64,000 nt of DNA, from positions 124,001 to 188,000 of the forward strand of contig MU400517.1 in assembly GCA_022578965.1 (NCBI GenBank), read 5' to 3'. Every line of letters starts with the position of its first letter. Within the stretch, counting starts at the first letter, position 1. The DNA is from Xylaria sp. FL1777. Its lineage: Eukaryota > Ascomycota > Sordariomycetes > Xylariales > Xylariaceae. A program made the position numbers and the translations under genes. Positions 1 through 12,950 of this stretch are shown in pieces. The notes beneath the pieces were generated by a model, which had not been told where the DNA came from, ran no database searches, and saw nothing but the letters and a program-made list of their open reading frames with translations.

Positions 1-763
1 GAATAAATAGAGCCGAGTGCCGTGTCCCGCCAGGTGCGCTATCACAACTTTCCCCGGTATTGGGCGGCGCTTCGACGTACCTACTAGGTACTGCGTACAT
101 ACATGTACAATAATACATGTATGGCCTGCTTCGTCCATATTTCTCCCCAAGCCTACCTACTTACGCATAAGCGCCTACTGCTCAAGGGCCAATCAACGAG
201 GCCTGTCAGGCTGGGTGCCAGGCGGCAGAGGCAAGTCCGACTTGTGATAGGATGGGCGATGGACCTGCGATGGACCCGCCGTGACCCCTGGTCGGTAATC
301 TGGTCGCTGTTCCCCCGCGAGTCTCGTTCAGGATGCTGCTCTGGATAGCCGCCTGCGAATGCGGGCAAGCCTCCACGTTGCATATGACTGTCCCTCAGCC
401 TGGGTTTGTTTTATTTTTTCCACCGTTCGCGTTCTTCTTTGGGCTTCTTGCTTCGTCCACATCTGTCCGTGCCACTGTCATACGCCTTGCGACACCGAGA
501 ACAACTTAGCCAGGAGGGCTGGCGCCAGCGAAGCCACTGTTAGCGTCGAGAGTGTAAGTGGCCTCACTTGCGTGTCTTCCTTGGACCCCACCAGGTCGCG
601 ATACGGCCGCTTCGACCGACCGCGAAGGCCCAAGACCCTATTATTGGCTTTTCTCCCTGTACGTCATCGTGCGGCTTCCCAGACTACCTACTCGTACCCG
701 GCGCGCTTCGGAGCTATTCGGCAGGGTCATCGCTCGCTCTGGGCGAGTCTACATGAAACGAAC
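1..763. other. Upstream/5' leader region of the WW-PhoD gene
   Basis: I recognise no separate gene here. A TAGGTA-type tract lies near 76-90. From 359 the frame of the downstream gene is already open and has an ATG, but the encoded stretch resembles translated leader rather than a domain. A GTAAGT at about 554, with a possible CAG near 594, could be a leader intron. Confidence 0.5.
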
Positions 764-3700
764 ATGGATCACCATGGCCGGCCTGACGAGGAGATGTTCC
801 TCAACAAACCCGCCGAAAACTGCGACAGCCCAACGGTAGAACCTCTGAGAATATTCAAACCCCAAAGCCCCCAGCCTACCGCCGACAGGATGTCGGATCG
901 TTTCAAGTACCCTCCCCCAGCGGCCTCCAAGCTTAGCTTTCCGCTGCCGCCAGGTGCTTCGAGCTCGGCTGCACCCCTCCCTTACCCTGATGATGAGGAT
1001 CTTCGGATAGGCCAGTCTTCTCAATCTGGTCGGCCTCCGTATCCTAGCGACAACCGGAAGCCGTCCACGAGCAAGATATATACCAGCCCTGCTAGTTCAA
1101 GTGGCTCGGCCCGCCTGAACGATACTACCCCTCGACTTGATACGAGTCCCATCGAGAAGAAAGGCCCCGGCCTCGCCGAGCGGCGCGGGACTGCCCCGAA
1201 GCCGCTGCCGGGAACCCTGAGCCCTTCGAGTCCTCACGGGGATGACAGTGGTTTGTTCGCAAAACCTCTAGCGCACCAGCAGAAGCCTGCTGCTGTCTCG
1301 GCCACGTCTTTCCCTGATTATCACCAGAAACCGTACTATCCACCACCGCGTGGGAACTCGGCCGGCTCGAGCTCAAGTTCGAATAGTAATGCGCGGCCTC
1401 AACAACCGACTCAGGATAGTTATCTCAAGATGCCAGAGGATAGTGGGGTGAATCGCTTCGCATCGACGGCATCCACGTCAACCACGAGAGCAAACCGAGG
1501 GTCTCCGCCGCCACCCGAAACTCCCATCGTCGAGCCGGGCAACATCCCTGGCGGTGGTATCGAAGCTAGGTATGCTGCCGCTGGCATCTCAGGCACTGCA
1601 ACGTTGAACAGCTTCCAAAGTGCGGCAGCAACCCAGCGCTTGGCACAGTATGGGCAGCACCCCGCTGCTTCACAACCTGCCCGGCCATGGACACCAACGG
1701 AAACGCCAGACCAGCAGCCACATGGCCCTCCAACTGTGTACCAAGGAGTGAATCCCGTAACTAGTCCGACTGCGTCCACCTTTAGCGCCCAGGCCACTCG
1801 TCCACCAAACGCTAATGCGCCTCAAAACTCAGATGCGGCTGGAAGGCCGGCTCTGCAAGTTAGCGTCCTTGAGCAGGACTTCCAACGTATGCAGATGTCA
1901 CCCAGCCCTCCACCGGCCTATTCTAGCATCACGCCAGCTGGCGCCGCCTCTGGATATCCGAATGAGAAACAACGACCGGCACAGGCGGGCTCAGACCCCG
2001 CTCCCGCACAAGCCCACGCGGCGTCTTCGCCTCCGAAGAAACAAGACGAGATAGCAGCTGGACTGATATCTCCTGCCCTACAACACCCTGGCCATCCGGC
2101 CTTTGCTAATGACCCTCGGCCTGAGAGCCAACTAGGCGGACATCCGGCCCAAGCTACCACTGCCGCAGCCGGAGGCGCTGCCGCCGCAGCGGCTGCCACA
2201 GTCGTTCACACCCCGTCGCCGTTTCAAAATGGCCAGGGACCAACGTCACCTCCCCCGTTACCTGAAGGCTGGATTGCTCATCTTGATCAGAACTCGGGCC
2301 AATATTACTATATTCACCTCGCCACCCAAGCTACACAGTGGGAGTTTCCGAAGGGGCCAAATCCCATCCACCATGATGTAGCTCCCTTATCTCCGACCGC
2401 CTCGACATACGGCAACCCATTAGGCTCACCCATGTTTGGCAAGCAAAGCGCACTTGCTTCGCCGATGTTCCCTCCGCAAACCCCTGGGTACGCAGAGAGT
2501 ATCATGAGTGTAGCAACAGCGACACCAAGCGCTGCTGGGTTCAGCGGTCCACCTCCTGGGGCTGGTGTGGACATGTACAAGGTTCATCCTACCAACGGCG
2601 TTTACTTTGGCCCTTATCTTCGGTACGTGAACATGGATGTCGAAAAGGGGTTATGGCTGGGCAGCATCATGATCGTCACCGATGCACCCCAGCCGCCCAC
2701 TATTCACATCCACCAAAGTATGGACTTATCGCCAAACCCTCGTCAGCTTGTTCCTCATTCTATATACACCCACCAAAGGTGGCATTTCTATAAGTACGAT
2801 GTCGATATTCAGATGACTGAAGCGACGGAACGGTGGACGTACGCCGTAACATCACACCTAGGATGCACTCGCTATGAGTTCGTAGTAGCGGGACGGTTCG
2901 AGACGGGTTGGCGGTTCATGGCCCATTCCGGTAATGACTTCGCCGCAAGCACATCGCAGAATGAGCGTAGCAAGCTAGGCGGTCTCGGATTTATGTGGAA
3001 AGATGTTTTGCAGAAGAACGTCGACTGCGGTGGGTTCCATGTGCAGCTCGGTCTGGGCGACCAAATATACGGAGATAGGCTGTGGAAGGAGGTACCACTC
3101 CTGAAGCAATGGCTAGCAACTCCTGGTAAAGAAAACCGGAAAAATGCTTCATGGACAGCGCGCCATGAAGAGGACACTACACATGCCTATTTTCATTTCT
3201 ATACGAGCCACTTTGACCAGCCCTTCCTACGTGAGGCTTTCGCTCAGATCCCTCACATCTGCCAAATTGATGATCACGATATGTAAGTTTTGTCAATTAA
3301 CACGATCTAATTATGGGGCTCTAACTTAAGGATATTACAGCTTCGACGGGTACGGATCTTATCCAGACTATATGCAGAACTCTCAAGTATTTAAGAATAT
3401 CGGTCGGATAGCAGTAGATATGTATCTGCTCTTCCAACATCACACCACACTAGAGATTCTACGGAACGTTAGTCACGATCTGGATCTGTTCACCATTACA
3501 GGACAAGGCTGGCACTTTCTGAAGTTTCTAGGCCCAGCTGTTGTAGTCGTGGGTGCTGATGTACGCTCCGAACGGACACAGCACCGCGTGCTCGCCGGCC
3601 CTACTTATCAGGGGTTGTTTCCCAAGGTCGCCATGCTACCGCCGAGCGTCCAGCACTGCATCTGGATGGTGTCTGTGCCTCTAATCTACCCGCGTCTAGA

Positions 3701-4628
3701 CACCATGGAGAGTCTGGCTAACACGTTCGCGACGGGTAAAAAAGCGGTAAACGCAGGATATAACGTGCTTGGCAAGGTCACGAGCTCCGTAGCCGGCATC
3801 GTAGGTGGTAAGGAAGTCGTAGCACAGGGTTTCAGTCAGGTCAAAAAGGCTGTTGGCAAGTCAGGTCTCATGGGCAATGTCGTCAACCAATTCGGCGAAC
3901 TCGACATCGGCGAGATCTTGAGGGACATGTGGACACATGAAACGAAGGACCTCGAACGCACATATCTGATCCGGACGCTGCAGGGTATTGCTCATCAAAA
4001 AGGCATTCGCATGACTTTCTTATCGGGAGGTGAGTTCATATAGTTTCATCTTGTTTCCTTTTGCATCGCCTTCTTTCACCTCCGTCTTTTCGTATGGAAA
4101 TTGTAAGTTTGGTATTCAACTAACCGGAAACGTTCCATAGACGTCAATGCCGCAGGTGCCGGCCTAGTACATGATCCCTCACACCCAAGCGACCACAAGA
4201 CCATGTACCAGATCATTACATCGCCCATCGTAGCAGCGCCGGCGGCGAACTACATCCTAAAAATGCTGCACAGCAACAAGACGTACTACGTGCCACCTAA
4301 CGGACAGAAATCGTCGGCGGACGTACTAAGCGACACCAAGGAAGACATGATGGAGATCTTCCACACGGACGCGAGCGGAAACCCACGCGAACTCAAGAAA
4401 CTTATGGGACGACGCAACTATGTCGCCGTCGTCGCCTATGATCCCGAGGCCATTGCCGGGACGCAGTATGCCGCGTCAGTCCATAGTGGCAGCGGCAGCG
4501 CGGGGAACGGCAACGGGCTCAGTAAGTTGAGTCTTGCGGTCGATTTCGTCGTTCAGGGTGACGGCGCATTCACTACGCCTACGAAGTACGGCCCGGTTAT
4601 CGTCCCGCATCTGGAATTTGGGAGGTGA
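764..4628 (+). CDS. WW domain plus PhoD-like metallophosphatase, 3 exons
   Basis: Exons are 764-3282, 3341-4029 and 4141-4628, giving about 1231 residues. Residues 1 to about 490 are Pro/Ser/Gln-rich and look disordered. A WW domain follows at about 497-530 (LPEGWIAH...YYYIH...TQWEFP), a module that usually binds proline-rich peptides. From about 604 the sequence matches the fungal PhoD-like phosphatase family, with likely metal-binding motifs GDQIYGD and, restored across intron 1, DDHDIFDGYG, then SGDVNAAG across intron 2 and a late DHKTMYQ motif. Both introns (58 and 111 bp) restore conserved sequence. The expected role is a cytosolic or membrane-associated phosphoesterase whose substrate is unknown. 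The start is uncertain: 764 and 890 (MSDRFKY) are both plausible, and an upstream in-frame ATG at 359 would add 135 residues. Family assignment is confident; biochemical function is not. Confidence 0.88.
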
Positions 4629-5414
4629 GGGGTCTTTCTCTAGTTTGGGTATGGATATGGGGATAGGATGGCGATTGTTGGATTATTGAGTGTTGAATAT
4701 GGAAGGTCTGGAGTCAGTCGTGAAACGAAGACACGAGACGGGATGAGAGATGTCTTTATGATACCTTATAAGGGTAATGAGGGGTTAGGGTAGGAGCGTT
4801 TTTTAAGTATATCTTCCTCTATAACTACGATAGGCGTCATCCCATGAAGGTAGTGAAAAGTGGGTTGCGGTTCTGACATTATCTAGCATAGGCGCTCTCT
4901 CGACGTGGTATATATGTTGAGTACATTAAGCAAGTTGAGGCAGAAAGAAATTTAAACGATTAATAGTTCAAAGCTCTTGGCACACATATTTTCCTTCATT
5001 TTTCTTTCTCTCTTCTTTTATTGCCTTCTTTAAAATATTTGACGTATTGTGACGAATTGACGATGGGGATCAATCCTTATTAACTATGATATAATGTCGA
5101 TACACAGGGATATTCTTAAAGAGCTTCGATATCTCCTCTCTAAAACCGTTCTTTTGAACCCTTTTTATTTATTTCTATTGCTAATATGGATAGCAGCAAA
5201 CTTTATCTCAGGATATAGATAGCCATTAAGTCGAACGCGAAATCCTGCTTTTAAGTTTTTATTTTCTCTTCCGTTTGATTTTTTCTTCTTACGGTTTCTA
5301 TTTCTCTTTATTGAATGACCTCCTCGATCACTCGCTAATCTTCTAGCACCTAGAGTCTCTAGTCTAAAGTCTAAAATCTCAAGTGGCACGTTAATTCTCG
5401 GCCTAAGGTGGCCG
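4629..5414. other. Convergent intergenic spacer, AT-rich
   Basis: This spacer lies between the 3' ends of the PhoD-like gene and the phosphomannomutase gene. It is rich in T and A, consistent with two facing 3' UTRs. I see no gene or structured repeat. Confidence 0.6.
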
Positions 5415-6335
5415 TTAAACATCGAAGAGCTCCTTCAGGATACGACGGGTATCGTCGGGGTCCTTGACTGAGTGGCCAGTGACGCGCGGGTCGGTGTAAA
5501 TCTCCCAGTCGTTACCACCTTTGAAGGTCTTGTCGCCAAAGAAATGGATTGTATTGTATTCGATGCCGTTGGGTTTCTTGGCCTCGTCCTCGAGGTGTCG
5601 TATACAGTAGGTCTTGTCCCAGCCTGTGGGGAATACGTCGAAGGAGAGCTGGCCGCCGATGGAGTAACTATTTGAGGGGGTTCTGTTAGACTCTTTTTCG
5701 TCTATTTTTCACCGCTACATAGTACATGGTGTATATGCTATTTTGGATATTAGGAGGGGATATGACGAAAAGACGTACGTCAAGTCTAAGTGAGTGAATC
5801 TCTCTCTCAACTTCTCGATAAAAGCGGGCCGTACACCGTGCTCGAGATCATACTTCTCGAAGGCAAGGCGCTCCTGGAGGTTGGCATTGCGGCCGATGGG
5901 GGAGACGTTGATCATGCCGTTGCGGAACTCGACGAAAGTGCCGCGCTTGACGGGGATGTCGAGGTCGGCGACGTAGTGCAGGATGAAGTTGACGAGCTCC
6001 TTGTACTGGGTCTCGCCGATCCACTGGATGAAGCTCGTGCTCGGCAGCGTCTGGCCCAGCTTCCAGGCGGTCAGGCCGTTCTCGCTGAAGCTGAAGTCGA
6101 ACATGCTCGTCACGGGGCGGTCAGCGCTTCCCAGCTGTTCCTGCTGCTTCGACAGGTCCGAGCCGCCCACGTAGCCTATGGCCACCTTCTGCCGCAGCGC
6201 CGCGAGCGTGGCCAGCATCTCAGGGCTCGCGCTGCGGCGAGCGGGCGATAGCGTGCCGTCTACGTCGAACAGAACGATGGTATTCTTGATCGGTCGTTCC
6301 TCTAGGGGAGGATAGGCGGGAGTGGTCGAGCCCAT
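5415..6335 (-). CDS. SEC53: Phosphomannomutase (SEC53 family), 2 exons
   Basis: Exons on the minus strand are 6335-5779 and 5667-5415, with a 111-bp intron at 5668-5778 (GTACGT donor, TAG acceptor), giving 269 residues, the normal family length. It carries the HAD-type catalytic motif DVDGT near the N-terminus, [13 protein letters not shown] and SPIGRN, and an exon 2 starting [20 protein letters not shown] and including the late HFFGDK motif. The enzyme interconverts mannose-6-phosphate and mannose-1-phosphate in the cytosol, supplying GDP-mannose for N-glycosylation, GPI anchors and wall mannan. The frame is open for 30 codons upstream of the chosen ATG, but that stretch is low-complexity leader and MGSTTP directly precedes the conserved fold. 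The gene converges with the PhoD-like gene. Confidence 0.95.
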
Positions 6336-6496
6336 GATTGCGGCCGAGACTGAAGTAAGCGAGAGCAGAGGAGAGGGGAGGTTCAATGTGTGTGTGATGT
6401 GCTTATGCGACTTCTTACTCTTCAATTGGGAGTTTGAACTGGAGGAGGAGGAGCAGAAGTGGTTATATAGGGGAGTCGTCGGTACAACGCATCACA

Positions 6497-6532
<36 letters not shown>

Positions 6533-7551
6533 AGTGGAATACCTGGTAGACAAACACTCTCGTCCATTGATTGGTACCAATTCCGATATAGGTAGCTACC
6601 TAGGTACATGTAGAGAGAAAATACCCCTCCTACGCAGTAAAAGGAGCCTGGTACCACCTATACTACAAGTATCTAATGGCGGGGTTGCTCGAGCCAGACT
6701 CGAGCTGTCTTGATAAAGTACATAAAGTACATAAAGTACAGGGGCTATGAGATGGGGCGGGCCAATGGAATCTAGACGCGCTAAACGTGGGGTGATCCCG
6801 CACACTACTTAGTATACGTACCTAAGTACCTAGGTACTAAGTACCCAGGTAGAAAGCAGGCCTCTCATCTCGTGTCGTGAGATTAAAGGATGAATACAGC
6901 CTCACAATCTTCATCACATGCTCTCGTAAAAAATAACACCGTGTTTTCAAGACAATTTCTCATCGTCAGGTACCTTAGCTAGGGACTCGTAAGCTTTTGA
7001 TAAGGACACATCTTTCACTCATCCATAGCGCATACAATCATCAAGCATATATATGTACAGTACCTACTTACCTACGCATAGGAGGTACGGTTATGGGGAA
7101 AGATAGTTACACGAAGAGAGAGTCGACATACCTAAAGTTGAGAATACCTAGTAAATTAGGTCCGTTCAGCTGTGGGTAAGGTATGAGACATCATCATCTC
7201 TATCTCATCTGATCTTCTTTACGAACCATTTAGAAACAAACGACTTCAGCAAGTGATTTAAAGTACCGGTACACTATGAAAAAGTTCAGCTGCACGGGAA
7301 CGGCTGTAGTATTCTTCATTCTCCAAAAACAAATAAGTGGAATTGTTAACCAAGCCAGCCAGCTGACATTGTGTCTTGTCCCATCTGATCAGAGGGACTA
7401 AGAAGAGAAATATTCGTACAGCCAAGGACCTTCAAATCATCGATACCCCAGTTCTCACTTCATGCGCCACCTCACTTGCATCGATTGTCTAGGTGCATCA
7501 GATCGTGCGAGTTTGACTGAGTACGATGAGTGGCGAGGACGCGTCCAGCCC
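6336..7551. other. Intergenic region upstream of phosphomannomutase
   Basis: No gene is recognised. The region holds the CA/GA microsatellite, a triple CATAAAGTA direct repeat near 6719-6738, and TAGGTA/TACCTA tracts at about 6591-6605, 6811-6852 and 7060-7085. Confidence 0.6.
6493..6532. repeat. (CA)n(GA)n compound microsatellite
   Basis: About eleven CA units run directly into about nine GA units, some 160 bp upstream of the phosphomannomutase ATG, in its presumed promoter or leader. It is a simple repeat and likely length-variable. Confidence 0.9.
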
Positions 7552-7920
7552 TTACTCGGCATCAGTCTTCTGCTTCGGAGCACTCTCGTCCTCGGCTTTT
7601 CCTTGACCCTCAACCTCGTCGGACCCCTTCTTCGACCGACTGAATACGCTGCGGAGCTTGCTGGCGGTCCCGCCTTGCTGCTGCTTGGCCTTCTCCGCCG
7701 ACTCGACCTTGCCAGTCTGCTGCTCTTGACCCGGCTGTTGCTGGTCCTCGCCCTCGACGGCGCCGGTGCCGTCTCCTGTAGTGATCTCGTCCTCTTTCTT
7801 GAAGCCGTCCGTTGTGACCGCCGTGTTGGCTTGAACTGGAGACAGAGATGCGTCCACGCCCTCAGTTTGGTGTCCTGTGGCGGGGACAGTGGTGAGGGTT
7901 GGGTTAGTGTGGCTCGTCAT
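7552..7920 (-). CDS. Small hydrophilic hypothetical protein
   Basis: This is an uninterrupted frame of 122 residues if started at MTSHTNPTLTT (7920), or 134 from an in-frame ATG at 7956. It is rich in Glu, Gln, Lys, Asp and Thr with no hydrophobic segment, so it is probably disordered and soluble. The C-terminal third has a basic patch (SKLRSVFSRSKKG) followed by an acidic-lysine tail. I do not recognise the family. The opposite strand over the same DNA is also open (7462-7947), but its Leu-rich product has the composition expected of an antisense shadow. I preferred the minus strand for its composition and for its Thr/Ser/Pro-rich start, which is common in small fungal proteins. No intron is evident. 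Confidence 0.55.
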   Translation of the reverse strand: MTSHTNPTLTTVPATGHQTEGVDASLSPVQANTAVTTDGFKKEDEITTGDGTGAVEGEDQQQPGQEQQTGKVESAEKAKQQQGGTASKLRSVFSRSKKGSDEVEGQGKAEDESAPKQKTDAE

Positions 7921-8633
7921 CGTGAAATTGGAGTGACTCTTAAATGATATTATCAAGGTGGATCAGAAGACAAGAGATGGTTGTGGAATTCTTATAAGTG
8001 CAAGACGTCTTGTCTACCGGCTTCTACCATCACTTCTTCAGAGTCAACCTCTACGCTTTTATATCCTGCATAATTTGATTCGTAGCACCGTCGACAGACA
8101 CGATAGTAAGGCCGGCATGCTCCGGTTCCGTCTCGTCAGATTACGTGGCCTTCTAGTTGTGCAATGACATGGTAGTTTGCTTCTGGGGTCGCCATGCTCA
8201 CGGCGGACAGGCTGGCTCGTTGCGTCTTGCAACTGCCGAAGCCGGTCTATCGCCTAACACAGATACGGGTTCCTGATCCCGTGTCATAAGAAGTCCGATG
8301 GCGTGCCTTTTGTGTGGGCGAGGTTCTACCTCAAACTGCAGTGTAAGGAGAGATGTGGGCTGCATCATTGGCTATCTACAAAGAAGCGTCACACCTAGTT
8401 GGCCACGACAACTCGTCACACGCTACACTACGAACCATTCATCACACCGCATCCCACCTGGAAATATCGGGCCTGTGTGAATATACTGTTAAATGTATTC
8501 GCGGATATGGGTATTGGAATTAGGTGCTTTGTGGCGATGCCGCAAAGCACATGCCAACTCGGCACATCACCATGTTCAACATGCCCAACATGACGTATAT
8601 GGAGTTTGATTGCGCGCGCGAATGATTGGATAA
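7921..8633. other. Intergenic spacer
   Basis: This DNA lies between the small protein gene (its promoter side) and the 3' end of the exchanger gene. Short frames here lack recognisable protein character. I see no repeat or RNA gene. Confidence 0.5.
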
Positions 8634-11625
8634 TTATGCTACGTCCTGCCAGACTCCGGTAATTTCGATTACAAGGTTGAGTACGGTGCTCGCTGTCCAG
8701 AGCCCAATTAGCCCCCAACCTATCCTCTTGGTCATCATCCATTTATTCATCGGCACGATCACAAGTAGCGCAAAGAGCGTTATGAGTAGCGCAAGGGTCG
8801 AGACCATCAATGTTCCCGTGACTTGGATACGGTATGGCTGGTAGTGGTAAGGCTCGTCAGGATGTTTGCTGTGGTGCTTGTTTGCAGCATGTATGGTTTG
8901 ATAGGCACCACCGAGACCGATGCCGAGCAAAATGTTTAACAGAGGTCCACCGAAGCATGCCGACCTAATAGAACGTCAGCATATTTCTCATAGTTCAGTT
9001 GAAGGCAAACACGTACAGTGCCATCACAGGATAACCCAGCCGGGCTACCGTAACATCAGCGACCAGGTCACCCACAGAATTGCCGACGGCAAAGATCGTG
9101 AGACCTAGAATCGCTTCTGATATGTCTAATATGACACCAAATGCTTTCATCACTCCTACTACCTCACCCGCCACAGTGGATATCCAAGCAATGGCAATAA
9201 CAAACCCAAGAAAACAGAATGCAACATGGTACTTCGGTCTACAGTTAGGGGACGTAGTTGTCAGGAGCACGCCCAACAATACGAGGGAAGAGACCAGAGA
9301 TATCAGCAAAGCCCTCACCAGAACCTTGACAGGATTTTCTAGGTCTTCGGCCAAGTTAGCCCATACGACCACCACGCAAAATAACGGACCAGTAAATATT
9401 TGGAGTATCAGTAACCAACGATTCCAGCCTTGATCTTCATCTACTATCGTTGAAATTTCATGGCCCAAGTCTGGGGGAGGTTTTGGGGTTTGCACTTCTA
9501 TGGTGGGTTGGATTGGCGCAGTCGAAGTTTCAGAATCCATGACAGTGATTTGGGAACCGTCATTAGTACGGCTTGGTGACGGACTACGGCTCGCTGTTCT
9601 GGACAGGGTGCTTCGTCTGTAGCGCTGCCACTCTGTTTCCTGTTCGACTGCTTCGTCAAACTCAATAGCAACTGGGGGTATCGCATGTAAGTGACTCAAC
9701 GACGGCTGGTCTATGATGATGTCATCAGAGTCGTCTTGAGCTGTCTCAGTCTCCACCACCGGTAACGTTATGACTAGCAAGAAAATGCTCGGTACAGATA
9801 TAACACTAACGAATTTGTCCCAAATAGACTTGGCACGCCATGCTTGTAGGGTAGGGAAGAGGGTGCTTAGCATTATGTGTGGCGGAGGCAAGATCCTATA
9901 AGGCCACCACTTCACGGGCTTTGGGCCCGTATGCCCGGTCAAGCTTGAACCTGTAGAAGGTGGCTCCACGGCAGGGGATGGAAAGTTTAGGTGCGGCGGT
10001 TGTTGCGTACTTGGGGTCATCGCAAGGGGCGAATCTGTAAATCCCGGGAAAGGAGAAAGTTGCGGTGTTGATCTCTCGCTATTAGAGGGACTTTGTGTAT
10101 GTAGCTGATGTAATATAGGGGTTAATAACCTAGGTTCATGTTCATATTCATGTTCATGGGAAGGTGCCTCAGATAATCTGTCAATCAAAGGAGGAGGGGC
10201 CAATCTACCGCCTATTGTATGAGGAATAGGGGGTCGAGCTCCATCGCCGATCAGCTGCCGGTCTGATATATCGGGATCGATTGTTGCGGGGACATCTCCT
10301 GAAGACAGTGCACGATTTCTAGTTCCTTGGAACGCTGCGCTATGGTCTATAGCAGAAGACGGGTTGGCCTGTCCCTGAGTCGGAAGAAGAGGACCGACCG
10401 GTAGGTGGCTAGTAGTAGAATAGGCACGGCTATGGATTGACCTCATGCGCACGTTTCCCTCTCTCTGTAGTGATGCTAGTACAGATCTAAATTCAAGAGC
10501 GCCAACCAAACTTGGCCGGATTGGGGTGATGGTCGTATTGCTACGCCGTCCTCTCGGCCGGTTGACTCGCATGCTGCTTGTTACTTCAGCTGCAACATGT
10601 TGGTTCTCGTCGGATTGATCGTCCCCATATTCATCAACACTGCCATTATCGACCAAGGGTGTCCGCTCTAATGCCTCTATATCTATAGGGGCAGGCATGC
10701 GTCCCATCGACGTGGAAAGATCCTCATCATCGGGATTATCTCGGTAAGGTTCTAGCTCGTCGTTGCCATGGTCACCGGCGGTTCTGTAGAAATGTGCTCG
10801 AGAAGCGGCTTCTTTGGCTCGCCGAGCACTTCGTCTCTTAGTGTAGGCGTGCCAGCCAACGACGACGATTACATAGAAGAGATAGAAGCCAATCATAATA
10901 GAGCACTCCACAAAGTGCAGTTGTCCGTCGAAGAGAAAGCCCACAGCAAAGCCCACGGCTGTTATAAAAAAGCAAATGTCTCTGACGAAAGTCTTCCTTG
11001 CTACCCTGAATTCACGCACCAAGGCCATGGAGCCGGCGACGACGGTGGTGATGAAGCCAGCAGCACCAATCAGCTCGCCAACGGCCATGCTGCCACTGTT
11101 GGAGCCCATGGCGGCAAAGGTACTGAAGACATCAGGCGAACCGTTTCCAAAAGCCAAAAAAGTCACACCAGCCAAACTCTCGCTAAGTCCAAGAAAGGTA
11201 GAGATAGTGCTCAAATTGACGCTAAAAAAGTCACTCGCAGCAATGCCAATAGTGGTAAACAGCAAGCCAAGCCAGAGAACTAGGATAATAAAGGCCAGAG
11301 GCTGCACGTGACCGAGGCGGCAGTAGTAGAGAGTCAGGTACTCGAAGAGGCCGGCCTCCTCATCGTGACAATTGCGCTTGACGAAGGCGCATTGATCGGG
11401 TGCGCTGTGAACCAGGCGGCAGTCCTCACCCGACAGAGGGGGCACGCTGCGCTGTTCATGGCGATGACGCGTATATGTAGATCCCACGGCTGATGTAGAC
11501 AACTTCCTGAGCGCGAGCGAATATACAGCAAGGAAGCTAAAGATAAGGACGGTAGCGTAAAGCGGGCGAGTATCGAGGACCTTTCTTCGACGTAGAATGC
11601 TGGCGTTGCCGGCGGTGGCGGCCAT
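8634..11625 (-). CDS. Sodium/calcium exchanger-family transporter, 2 exons
   Basis: Exons are 11625-9017 and 8964-8634, with a 52-bp intron at 8965-9016 (GTACGT...TTAG), giving 979 residues. Splicing restores the second alpha-repeat as VMALSACFGGPLLNILLGIG. The N-terminus has a hydrophobic anchor, then the first alpha-repeat (SLAGVTFLAFGNGSPDVFS) and helices. A long hydrophilic cytosolic loop (roughly residues 260-700) is rich in Ser, Pro and acidic residues, and the second helix bundle carries the matching repeat GLTIFAVGNSVGDLVAD. The paired GNGSPD and GNSVGD motifs are the cation-binding signature of the Ca2+/cation antiporter superfamily. The architecture resembles the CCX/NCKX-like fungal branch (yeast YDL206W type). 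Probable site: an internal membrane such as vacuole or ER. Ion specificity cannot be read from sequence. Confidence 0.9.
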
Positions 11626-12950
11626 GTTGCGTTATCACTGGAATGAATACTCAAACGCCGGGCGACGACGACGCGCGTTAGAACGACACCATTGCCGGGA
11701 GCGTCGATGACAAGCTTTGGCGCGATCCGAAGTTGCTGGAAGGAGGCAGTAATATTATGTCATTGCTCAGGAGTACGAGATGGGATGATGAGATCAGAGA
11801 TTGGGTGCGAGCGAGAAAGAGGACGACGGCGTCGTCGTTGTCGTAGGGTCGAAGGCTGCTGTAACTGTAACACTACATCCTATCGAAGCAGCTCGATTAA
11901 TCAATCCACGCTTGACACATCACTTTTCTTTGGAGCTCAATCAAGATGGATGAATTGGCGTCCTCCTGCCAAGGCCTTACGACTACGTAATAGGCGTGAT
12001 AAGCTGCCCAGAACAGGAAGTGGTGAGCCCTTTTTTAGGCATCGATCCCCCGTATCCCTGTATACACATACTGTACCTCGGGGCAGAACCTTAGAACTCT
12101 GGGCACATCACGTATGCGGACACACAAGTATGCATATGTACGGCTCGTAGCATTGCAGATGCAACTATGCGTGTCTATTTTTAAAGTACATAGGCATGTA
12201 AGTACCGATGTCCAGACCTATCCACTGTACATGTAATTAGGTATTAATCCCCGGGTAGAACACCTGCTTTAAATCATTCTCTCTTTCTTCCTGGGTTAAC
12301 AATGCCACCGTTAGAAAAGATAAACTCTTCAGAATCATGTTTATTAGTATTTAAAAACGCCATGGGACTTGTGAGCGTGGCTGGTAACTATGTGATGCTG
12401 CCAAGACTATCGAAATGATCTGTTAGTAATGTACTCATTTTCATTCGCGGCCAAATTACTGGGGTATACTCCTAGTCAGTGAAGGTATGTAACAGTAGAG
12501 GTTTGGAAATCCACATACACGTAGAATTACGCATTTATAATTTATGCCTTCTACTATCACTTCGCAGGAGATAATGTAGGTACCCTATTCGGACGCTTTT
12601 TCCAACGGCAATGATACCTAGGTATATTTGAGATCGTCCCATAGGTGATTTTGTATCAGCTATACGCGATATCATAGTGCGAGTGACAAGAGAGACAAAA
12701 CAACTTAAGAACCTTGAAACTGGTTTCTCTGAAATCCATGCTGTCACTGCTCACGTGGTAATAGACAAAGACTGTCTGTTGAAGAAAGCCTCATCATTAT
12801 GGGTGAAGCTAAGTTAACGACATCATTTTCAATACCTACCATTTCCATCCATCCTGACCCTGGATCTCAAGTGGAGAAGTAGCTATTCTTATCGTGTCCA
12901 TTATCTTATCGTCTATCAGCAGCAACCTGTGTAGGTAAGCTTATCAGGTA
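11626..12950. other. Promoter side of the exchanger gene; no gene seen
   Basis: The region between the exchanger start and the inverted-repeat element has no convincing protein. A 152-codon plus-strand frame at 11692-12150 is Arg/Cys-rich and looks accidental. A TACCTAGGTA copy occurs near 12617. Confidence 0.5.

Noticed and set aside
7462..7947. 161-codon plus-strand frame
   Set aside because: It overlaps the hydrophilic minus-strand gene and its Leu-rich composition is that of an antisense shadow.
11692..12150. 152-codon plus-strand frame beside the exchanger gene
   Set aside because: It is Arg/Cys-rich, has no domain, and crosses the exchanger's promoter.
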